Assembly: GCA_964439745.1 (NCBI GenBank)
Contig: CAYTQK010000050.1
Location: 1-15,483 of the forward strand
Origin: CAYTQK01 sp964439745
GTDB lineage: Bacteria; Desulfobacterota; Desulfobacteria; Desulfobacterales; Desulfosudaceae
DNA length: 15,483 nt
Direction of reading: 5' to 3'
Shown here: positions 8,084 to 13,901 of the stretch, one piece after another
Numbering within the stretch: the stretch's first letter is position 1
Layout of the letters: the number at the start of each line of letters is the position of its first letter
Made by a program: the position numbers and the translations under genes
Notes under the pieces: model-generated
The model's input: the letters and a program-made list of their open reading frames with translations, nothing else
Told to the model about the DNA's origin: nothing
Databases searched by the model: none

Positions 8084-8832
8084 GGACCCGCACCCTGACC
8101 ATCACCACCCCGGAAGGAATCACCTTTTCCCTGGAACTGGCCGGACCGGCGGTCCGTTTTCTGGCCTGGGCCGTGGACGCCGCCGTCATCCTGGCGGCCT
8201 TTTCCCTGCTGGAAGTGCTTTTCCGGATGATCGGGGTGCTGAACTTTGACCTGGCCGCGGCCCTGTCCGTGCTGATCTATTTCATTCTTTCCATCGGCTA
8301 CCGCATTGCCGCCGAATGGCTGTGGAACGGCCAGACCCTGGGCAAGCGCCTGCTGCGGCTGCAGGTGCTGGACGCCCAGGGACTGAATCTCCAGTTCAGC
8401 CAGATCGTGGTGCGCAACCTCTTTCGCTTTTTAGACAGCCTGCCGGGTTTGTACCTGGTCGGCGGCCTGGCCTGCCTGCTCACGGACAAGGCCCAGCGGG
8501 TCGGGGATATCGCCGCCAACACCATCGTGATCCGCCGGCAGCCGGTGCCGGAACCGGACCTGGACAGCATCTTGCGCGACAAGTTCAACTCCTTCCGGGC
8601 GTATCCCCACCTGGCGGCGCGGCTGCGCCAGCGGACCTCGCCCGAGGAGGCCGGTGTCCTGCTGCGGGCCCTGCTGCGGCGCAACGAACTCAACCCCGAC
8701 GACCGGGTGGCCCTGTTCCGGCGGCTGGCCGATCATTTCCGGGGCCGGGCGGCCTTTCCCCAGGAAGCCGTGGAGGGCCTGTCCGACGAGCAGTACGCCC
8801 GCAATCTGCTGGACATCCTCTTTCGGAAATAA
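8080..8832 (+). CDS. RDD family membrane protein with long C-terminal soluble extension
   Basis: 250 residues; ATG at 8080 overlaps the previous stop (ATGA) and GGAGG precedes it by 4 bases. The RDD domain covers about 20-160: R26-F-L-A-W-A-V-D33 on the first helix, two further helices near 62-80 and 120-140, N83-G-Q-T-L-G-K-R-L-L-R-L-Q-V, and a closing R-V-G-D-I-A-A-N segment. Residues 165-250 form a soluble, charged helical tail rich in Arg and Leu that plain RDD proteins lack. RDD proteins include Na+/H+ antiporter-like members, but most are of unknown function. It is the last gene of the operon; its stop lies 5 bases from the stop of the convergent regulator. Confidence 0.92.
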   Translation: MRTRTLTITTPEGITFSLELAGPAVRFLAWAVDAAVILAAFSLLEVLFRMIGVLNFDLAAALSVLIYFILSIGYRIAAEWLWNGQTLGKRLLRLQVLDAQGLNLQFSQIVVRNLFRFLDSLPGLYLVGGLACLLTDKAQRVGDIAANTIVIRRQPVPEPDLDSILRDKFNSFRAYPHLAARLRQRTSPEEAGVLLRALLRRNELNPDDRVALFRRLADHFRGRAAFPQEAVEGLSDEQYARNLLDILFRK

Positions 8833-8837
8833 GCCCC

Positions 8838-10052
8838 CTACACCTTGACCACTTTCCAGCGGGTCAGGGTGGCTTCGATCTTTTTCAATTCCGGCGCGGC
8901 GTCCCTGCGCTGGCGGGCGGCCAGGACCAGGTCCCAGATGCGGCCGTTGGGGGTGATGACCCGGCGGGAGGCGTCGGGTTCGGCAAAATCGGTGGCCTGG
9001 TAATGGTCGTGGATCCGCTCCCGGAAGCGTTCGTGCAGGATCAGGTCGATCAGACCGAGTTCCCGCAGCCGGAACAAAAAGGCGTCGGCAGACACCCCGA
9101 AGCGGTGCTTGAGACGCAGCAACAGCTCCCAGGACCACTCGTCGTCGCGGATGCCGAGCTGGTTGACGGTGGCCCGGACGGCCTGCTCGGGCATGAGAAA
9201 AAAGGCGGCAAACTTGCGGGCGGCCCGGTGCATGGTCAGGGGTTTGCCCTCCAGTGTTTCGGATGCCCCGGCGGCCGGAGCTGCGGCCGCGGCCGCCTGC
9301 GGCTGCTCCTCCGCGGGCGGGGTTTTTTCCCGGCCGGTGGGAAAGGGGCGCCGTCCATGCTGCTCGGTCCAGGAGAGCATCAATACCCGGCCCAGGCCGT
9401 AGACCAGCTGGAACAACTGGCGTTCGGGATTCATTCGGTTCCGGATAAAGAAAAAGGCGTTGCGGTTGTTCATGTCATAAAACGAAATAGAGGGCTTGTC
9501 CTTGGGCAACGGCAGGAAAACCACCCGGAAGCCCATGCTCTCGAACAATTCAATGTAATCAAAGACAATGCTGGTGCCGATGCCCATGTAGTGGCGGACG
9601 GTCTCGGCCAGGTCCCGCAGGCCGCGTTCACCGGCCTCGAAATTGAGATTCAGGGGGATGGCGGCCTGTTTCTGGGCCCGGCAGATATCTTCCAGCATGC
9701 ACACGGCGGTAATGATTTCCCGGGTGGTCTGGGCGATGGTCTGGGAAAAGGCCTCGGCCGGCCGGACCGGGATAAAGGGGTCTTCGGTGGAGGCGGCCTG
9801 CCGGGAGACCAGGATGTCCTCGCCCTCGGCAAAAAGTGTATCCACGGAAACCCCGAAGACCTTGGCCAGTCGATACAGGACGCCGGCCGAGGGCGCGTTT
9901 TCACCCCGTTCAATGCGGCCCAGGGGAACCTCGGCCATGCTGGCGGCTGCTGCCAGCGAGGCGATAGTCCAGCCGCGCTGTTTGCGAAGAAGACGGATAT
10001 TCCGACCGATAAAGGAAAAATCGCTCTTGGCGGGTCTGGGCGCGGATGACAT
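8838..10052 (-). CDS. XRE-family regulator with degenerate ImmA/IrrE-like domain
   Basis: 404 residues, ATG with a GGGGG tract about 7 bases upstream. Residues 16-75 are a helix-turn-helix of the HTH_3/XRE type: I-R-L-L-R-K-Q-R-G-W-T, then L-G-R-I-E-R-G-E with G-V-L-Y-R-L-A-K-V-F. The C-terminal part resembles the ImmA/IrrE (Peptidase_M78) domain, with F-E-S-M-G-F-R-V near 170-177, the helix L-F-Q-L-V-Y218-G219-L-G-R222-V-L where HExxH is expected, and A-A-R-K-F-A-A-F-F-L-M-P near 276-287. The metal-binding His, Glu and His are Tyr, Gly and Arg, so protease activity is not expected. A Pro/Ala-rich stretch (about 230-268) interrupts the domain. Such regulators usually sense a metabolite or partner through this domain. 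Likely autoregulated through the AT-rich region upstream. Confidence 0.9.
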   Translation of the reverse strand: MSSAPRPAKSDFSFIGRNIRLLRKQRGWTIASLAAAASMAEVPLGRIERGENAPSAGVLYRLAKVFGVSVDTLFAEGEDILVSRQAASTEDPFIPVRPAEAFSQTIAQTTREIITAVCMLEDICRAQKQAAIPLNLNFEAGERGLRDLAETVRHYMGIGTSIVFDYIELFESMGFRVVFLPLPKDKPSISFYDMNNRNAFFFIRNRMNPERQLFQLVYGLGRVLMLSWTEQHGRRPFPTGREKTPPAEEQPQAAAAAAPAAGASETLEGKPLTMHRAARKFAAFFLMPEQAVRATVNQLGIRDDEWSWELLLRLKHRFGVSADAFLFRLRELGLIDLILHERFRERIHDHYQATDFAEPDASRRVITPNGRIWDLVLAARQRRDAAPELKKIEATLTRWKVVKV

Positions 10053-10094
10053 AAAAAGTCCCCCTGCAAAAATGGTTGGTTGCTGTCAATCCGT

Positions 10095-10123
10095 TTAATA
10101 TAATTTTATCGTTTTATAGTCAA
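10095..10123 (-). promoter_or_regulatory. Sigma-70-type promoter of the XRE regulator
   Basis: On the - strand TTGACT (10123-10118) and TATTAA (10100-10095) are separated by exactly 17 bases, which predicts a transcript starting near 10088 and a leader of about 35 bases. The spacer contains a direct repeat, TTTTAT-CG-TTTTAT on the + strand, flanked by TATAA/TTATA arms; this is a plausible operator for the XRE protein itself. Confidence 0.6.
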
Positions 10124-10222
10124 GAAATTTTCGGGAAAAATAAGCCCAAAAAACACCTTCTGGTATACCTGCCCGCTCCATCCAGCTGGCCATCCTCGGG
10201 AAAAAATTGCTGCGTCATGGCG

Positions 10223-10248
10223 AAAAACCGCCGGCCAACCAGCCGGCG
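10223..10248 (-). terminator. Hairpin with short T-run, possible intrinsic terminator on the - strand
   Basis: CGCCGGC (10229-10235) and GCCGGCG (10242-10248) form a perfect 7-bp stem with a 6-base loop. Read on the - strand the stem is followed, after one more G, by five T residues (10227-10223). The T-run is short, and no gene on the - strand ends just upstream, so it would only insulate the regulator from stray transcription. Confidence 0.35.
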
Positions 10249-10285
10249 TGCCAGCCCGAAGATGGTGTATTTCCGACGGCGATAT

Positions 10286-10313
10286 TTGATTTTTTCGGCG
10301 AAAGCATTATAAT
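10286..10313 (+). promoter_or_regulatory. Sigma-70-type promoter of the universal stress protein pair
   Basis: A perfect TATAAT at 10308-10313 is preceded by TTGATT at 10286-10291 with 16-base spacing. The transcript would start near 10320, leaving a leader of about 55 bases before the ATG at 10375. Confidence 0.55.
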
Positions 10314-10374
10314 TAAAAAAGGGGAAACCTAAAATTTTCAAACAAGTCAACCATCAAGGAAAGCGAGCTGCCCC

Positions 10375-11298
10375 ATGACAACTTCCCAAAAGATTCTGGT
10401 TTTGATGGACGGTTCCGAGCGCTCCCGGGAAACCCTGAAGTACATTACCGAGGTGGAACCGCTGCGGGAAAAAGAGATTGTCCTCTTTCACGTCTACAGT
10501 GAAATCCCGGAATATTACTGGGACCTGGACCAGGATCCCCAGCATCCCAATGCACTGCCGGGATTTGACGCCTGGCAGAAGGAGAAGCTGGCCCGGGTCA
10601 ACACCTTCATGAAAGAAGGTAAGCGCTATTTAACCGACGCCGGACTGGACGCAGACCGGATTCACATCCGGGTTCACCCCCGGGAGGTCGGCGTGGCCCG
10701 GGATGTGCTGGAAGAAGCCCAAACAGGATACGCGGCCGTGGTCTTGCGCCGCCGGGGCATGGGCTACCTGAAAGAAGTGGTCCTGGGCAGCGTTTCCAGC
10801 AAGCTGCTGTCCAAGCTGCCCGAGGTGCCGGTCCTCCTGGCCGGCAAAAAGCCGGTCACCAACAAGGTCCTCATCGGCGTGGACGGGTCCGATTCGGCCG
10901 AGCGGGCCGTGGATTTTGTGGGGGCGCAGCTGGGCGGTTTTGACTACCATGCTGAAATGATCCATGTCATCCGGGGCATCACCACCCTGAGCCCGGGCAG
11001 TCCCGAATATATCCCCCCGGAAATCTTCGACGTCATGAAGAAAGAAGGCGAAAAGCAGCTGCAGCGTCTCAAAGACCGGCTGGTGGCAGCCGGTTTCGCC
11101 GCGGACCATGTCTCCGGTAAAATTCTCAGCGGGGTGGAAAGCCGCGCCGAGGCCATCGTCAACGAAGCGGAAACCAACGGAATCGACACCATCGTTATCG
11201 GCCGCAAGGGGTTGTCCCGGATCCAGGATTTTTTCCTGGGCCGTGTCAGCCACAAAATCATCCACAGCGGCCGGGATTTTACCGTCTGGATCACGTAA
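10375..11298 (+). CDS. Universal stress protein, two UspA domains (first of a tandem pair)
   Basis: 307 residues made of two UspA folds in a row (about 1-155 and 160-307). Domain 1 opens K-I-L-V-L-M-D-G-S-E and domain 2 opens K-V-L-I-G-V-D-G-S-D, both with the aspartate that ends the first strand in nucleotide-binding Usps. The ATP motif G-2x-G-9x-G-S/T is incomplete in both halves: domain 1 has R-R-R-G-M-G with G-S nine residues later, so its first Gly is Arg; domain 2 has G-R-K-G with G-R, so its last Ser/Thr is Arg. A Y-Y-W-D-L-D insertion near 47-52 is unusual. The ribosome binding site is weak (AAGGA about 14 bases upstream). Usps protect cells during starvation or oxidative stress by an unresolved mechanism. 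Confidence 0.93.
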   Translation: MTTSQKILVLMDGSERSRETLKYITEVEPLREKEIVLFHVYSEIPEYYWDLDQDPQHPNALPGFDAWQKEKLARVNTFMKEGKRYLTDAGLDADRIHIRVHPREVGVARDVLEEAQTGYAAVVLRRRGMGYLKEVVLGSVSSKLLSKLPEVPVLLAGKKPVTNKVLIGVDGSDSAERAVDFVGAQLGGFDYHAEMIHVIRGITTLSPGSPEYIPPEIFDVMKKEGEKQLQRLKDRLVAAGFAADHVSGKILSGVESRAEAIVNEAETNGIDTIVIGRKGLSRIQDFFLGRVSHKIIHSGRDFTVWIT

Positions 11299-11326
11299 GA
11301 CGACAACTGGAAACAGGGAGGATACC

Positions 11327-12250
11327 ATGACGACATTCGACAAAATTCTGGTGCTGGTGGATGGTTCCGAACGGGCCTGGGAAACTTTGAAGTACATCAC
11401 CAAGGTGGAGCCCCTGCGGCAGAAAAAAATCGTCCTGTTTCATATCTACGATGAATTTCCGGATTGCTACTGGGACAGCGAGATCGACGCGCGCAAACCC
11501 CAGGAAATACCGGGATTTGAGGCTTGGCACAAGGAAAAAACAGACCGAATCAACGCCTTTATGAACGCCGGCCAGGCCTTTTTGACCGGCTGCGGTCTAT
11601 CCGAAGATCAGATCGAAATCCGCATTCAGAATCGGGCCAAGGGGATTGTCCGGGACCTCCTGGATGAAGCCCAGCAGAAATATGATGCCGTTTTGATGCG
11701 CCGCCGGGGCATGGGATACACCAAGGGGGTTGCCCTGGGCAGCGTCTCCTGCAAGCTGCTGGCCAAGCTGCCGGAAGTACCGGTCCTGCTGGCCGGCCGG
11801 CGCCCCATCACCAAGCGCATCATCATCGCCGTGGACGGGTCTCCGGCCACCAACCGGGCCGTGGACTTTGTCTGCGACTGGCTCGGCCGCTACGACTATA
11901 CCGCCGAACTGCTGCATGTGATCCGGGGGGTGGACACCTTTGATCCCACCAGTCCCGAATTCATCCCCGAAGAACTGCAGGACCTGATCCAGGAGGAAGC
12001 CCGGCGGCAGATCGAACAACTCCGGGAACAGCTAATTGCCGCCGGATTCAAACCGGACAAGGTATCGGGCCGGATTATCACCGGGGTGCAAAGCCGGGCC
12101 GACACCATTGTCTGCGAGGCCGAAGAAAAGCATTGCGGCACCATCATCATCGGCCGGAAGCAGGTCCCCCGGGTCCAGGATTTCTTCATGGGGCGCATCG
12201 GCCACAATGTCATCCACAGCGGCCGGGACTTTACCGTCTGGATTCCATAA
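11327..12250 (+). CDS. Universal stress protein, two UspA domains (second of a tandem pair)
   Basis: 307 residues from the ATG at 11327, with GGGAGG 5 bases upstream; the open frame extends upstream only into the neighbour. It has the same length as the preceding protein, aligns with it without obvious gaps and looks well over half identical by eye. Shared blocks include E-T-L-K-Y-I-T, L-P-E-V-P-V-L-L-A-G, and a near-identical C-terminus (H-S-G-R-D-F-T-V-W-I). Domain 1 has R-R-R-G-M-G with G-S; domain 2 has G-R-K-Q with G-R, so two motif positions are lost in the second half. A recent tandem duplication with some divergence is the simplest explanation; the better ribosome binding site suggests stronger translation than the first copy. 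Only 28 bases separate the two genes, so they are co-transcribed. Confidence 0.93.
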   Translation: MTTFDKILVLVDGSERAWETLKYITKVEPLRQKKIVLFHIYDEFPDCYWDSEIDARKPQEIPGFEAWHKEKTDRINAFMNAGQAFLTGCGLSEDQIEIRIQNRAKGIVRDLLDEAQQKYDAVLMRRRGMGYTKGVALGSVSCKLLAKLPEVPVLLAGRRPITKRIIIAVDGSPATNRAVDFVCDWLGRYDYTAELLHVIRGVDTFDPTSPEFIPEELQDLIQEEARRQIEQLREQLIAAGFKPDKVSGRIITGVQSRADTIVCEAEEKHCGTIIIGRKQVPRVQDFFMGRIGHNVIHSGRDFTVWIP

Positions 12251-12310
12251 GTCGTCCGGTCCCGTCATGGCCGGAGGCGCGGCCGGCACTCTCCGCGGCA
12301 AAAAAAGATT

Positions 12311-13672
12311 TCACTCCGCGCGAATCTGGGTTTCAAAGGATTCGGCTCCGCCCTTGACCCGTTCGGGCGGCTGGCCGGGATGCTCGGACACCGGCCGGCC
12401 CTCGCCCGAAGGCGTGCCGAACTTGTATCCCAGGCGGGCGACCACATCCTCGTATTTCTTCATGATCTCTTCCCGGCTGTTGCCGGGCACATCCAGCAGG
12501 CAGTAGCGATAGCTCTGGGGATTGTGCTTGAAGTCGGACAGGTTGACATTCTCATGGATCAGGTTGCGCACCCGCACCCCCGGATACTTCATCCGGATTT
12601 CCTCGTAGGCGCTCTGGGTGGGTGTTTCCAGGATATAGGCATCCGCAAAGGCGTGCAGTTCAAAATTATAACAGGCTTTATAGGTCTGTTCGGCACGGGG
12701 CTGCTGATCCGGTTTTTCACCCACGGCCATGTCACACAGCAGGCGCAGGGGATCAAATCCGGTCACCATTTCAATGGTCTTGGCAAACTGAAAAGCGATT
12801 CGGCTGTTGACCTCGATGATGGTAAAAGTTTGATTTTCCTCATCCAAGCGCATTTCCACGTTGAAAAAACTGTTGTCCAGGCCCAGGGCCGGGATGAGCC
12901 GGTCCAGGGCGGCCTTGATCTTTTTCTCCAGTGCTTCAGACAGGCGATAGGGAAACTCGTGATGGCTGAAGCTGTTGGTGCGGGGATGGTAGACCGCCCT
13001 GGTAACGCCGAAGAAAAAGACCTCCCCGTCCATGACATAACCGTCCACCGTGACCTGTTCGCCTTCGATCAGGTCTTCGCACAGAAAAGAGTTGCAGGTG
13101 GCGATGTTCAGCGCGTCATAATAGTTGGAGTTATACGCCAGAGCATCCACGTAATACTGGTTGAAAAGAGCGATATCCATACTTTCCTGGCCGATATAGT
13201 GGTGCAGCTCCTCGGGTGTATCGATTTTGTGCGTCCCGAATGAAATATTCGAGCGGACCGGCTTGATAAAAAAAGGCGTGGACAGCCGGGAGGGGTCGCG
13301 CAGATAATCCAGGGCCAGGCAATACCGCGGAGCGGCCTCGGGGGTCACTTGTTTCTGGATGCGGCGGCAGAGATACTTGTTCTGACTCTGGATGATTCCC
13401 CGTACCGGGGCAAACCGCTTGCCGGTTTCCTGGGCGATGATGGCGGCGAAAACCGACGAAGAGTCATGGGTACCGACGATCCCGTCATAGAGTCCGGGAT
13501 TGTGGTTGATCCGCTCGATTGTCTGGCTGATATAGGGCTTGACGCCGAAGCTGAGAATTTTTTCGGTGGTTTCAATGGTCAGATTATAGTCCGGATCATG
13601 ACTGAAACTCTCCTCGACCACGTCGATATCACTGGCATCGCAGAGAAACAGAATTTTTTTACGGCTGGACAT
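12311..13672 (-). CDS. ATP-grasp domain ligase
   Basis: 453 residues; ATG with a perfect AGGAGG 8 bases upstream. A Rossmann-like pre-ATP-grasp region (1-95) begins K-K-I-L-F-L-C-D-A-S-D. Then come S-Q-N-K99-Y-L-C-R, the central P-F-F-I-K137-P-V-R-S-N ATP-binding strand, the E199-D-L-I-E-G-E-Q-V-T-V-D-G-Y strand, and the metal-binding residues F-F-N-V-E273-M-R with I-I-E287-V-N289-S-R291. All catalytic positions of a carboxylate-amine ligase are present, so it should activate a carboxylate as acyl phosphate and join it to an amine (or another nucleophile). Substrate unknown: dipeptide, amino acid conjugate or peptide-modifying ligases share this layout. The last 120 residues are a family-specific C-terminal part with a Pro/Gly-rich tail. 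It lies 229 bases downstream of the amidohydrolase gene on the same strand. Confidence 0.92.
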   Translation of the reverse strand: MSSRKKILFLCDASDIDVVEESFSHDPDYNLTIETTEKILSFGVKPYISQTIERINHNPGLYDGIVGTHDSSSVFAAIIAQETGKRFAPVRGIIQSQNKYLCRRIQKQVTPEAAPRYCLALDYLRDPSRLSTPFFIKPVRSNISFGTHKIDTPEELHHYIGQESMDIALFNQYYVDALAYNSNYYDALNIATCNSFLCEDLIEGEQVTVDGYVMDGEVFFFGVTRAVYHPRTNSFSHHEFPYRLSEALEKKIKAALDRLIPALGLDNSFFNVEMRLDEENQTFTIIEVNSRIAFQFAKTIEMVTGFDPLRLLCDMAVGEKPDQQPRAEQTYKACYNFELHAFADAYILETPTQSAYEEIRMKYPGVRVRNLIHENVNLSDFKHNPQSYRYCLLDVPGNSREEIMKKYEDVVARLGYKFGTPSGEGRPVSEHPGQPPERVKGGAESFETQIRAE

Positions 13673-13680
13673 CTTGCTCT

Positions 13681-13686
13681 CCTCCT
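13681..13686 (-). promoter_or_regulatory. Consensus ribosome binding site of the ATP-grasp gene
   Basis: CCTCCT on the + strand reads AGGAGG on the - strand, 8 bases before the ATG. It is the strongest Shine-Dalgarno sequence in the window and fixes the start. Confidence 0.7.
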
Positions 13687-13840
13687 TTCTTTAAAAAAAA
13701 TCGTTTCGCCTGAACCTGAAAATCCCGGCGCTGACCGGCCCCTTCGCCTGTCAAGACCGGCACGCCCAGGGCGCGGTACGATCACCGGCATACGTTGGTG
13801 CAAAACTCGTGTTTATGATGAAATCGAAAATTCCGCCGGC

Positions 13841-13866
13841 GGCAGCACCCGCTATGGGAGCGTGCC
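13841..13866. other. Interrupted hairpin in the gap behind the amidohydrolase gene
   Basis: GGCA-GC-A-CCC pairs with GGG-A-GC-G-TGCC around the loop GCTAT (one mismatch, one bulge). It lies about 36 bases past the amidohydrolase stop on the - strand, where a terminator would be expected, but there is no real T-run (only TTTT about 17 bases further on). It abuts a perfect palindrome, CCGCCGGCGG, at 13833-13842. Possibly a weak terminator or an RNA processing or stability element. Confidence 0.3.
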
Positions 13867-13901
13867 GGCAGAAAACGGAAGCGGATGCCCCCGCTGTGCG
13901 G

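Larger units (their letters stand above)
10053..10374. other. AT-rich divergent intergenic region between regulator and stress genes
   Basis: 322 bases without a gene. Contents from left to right: leader of the XRE gene, its promoter (10095-10123), about 100 bases with no clear signal, a GC-rich hairpin (10229-10248), then a promoter facing right (10286-10313) and the leader of the first universal stress gene. Small open frames exist on both strands but have no ribosome binding site or recognisable content. The region is clearly richer in A and T than the flanking genes, as expected of a regulatory region. Confidence 0.7.
10375..12250 (+). repeat. Tandem gene duplication of a two-domain universal stress protein
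   Basis: The two 924-base units (10375-11298 and 11327-12250) align along their full length in the same direction. Conservation is strongest at the ends: the last 30 or so bases before each stop differ at only a few positions. Since each protein itself holds two UspA folds, the locus contains four related domains in a row. Confidence 0.75.

Noticed and set aside
8316..10049. Long + strand open frame (577 codons) opposite the XRE regulator
   Set aside because: Composition typical of antisense GC-rich frames, no recognisable motif, starts inside the RDD gene; the - strand frame has a clear helix-turn-helix and a good promoter.
10120..10350. Small open frame (76 codons, - strand) in the divergent intergenic region
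   Set aside because: No ribosome binding site, runs through the predicted promoters and the hairpin, and has no recognisable content.
12269..12306. GC-rich inverted repeats and an A-run after the second stress protein gene
   Set aside because: The stem is only about 5 bp and is followed by A rather than T on the + strand; on the - strand the T-run comes before the stem. It does not qualify as a terminator in either direction.
13749..13754. Perfect TTGACA on the - strand upstream of the ATP-grasp gene
   Set aside because: No -10-like sequence at 15-19 bases; the DNA there is GC-rich (around CGGCGC). Chance match more likely.
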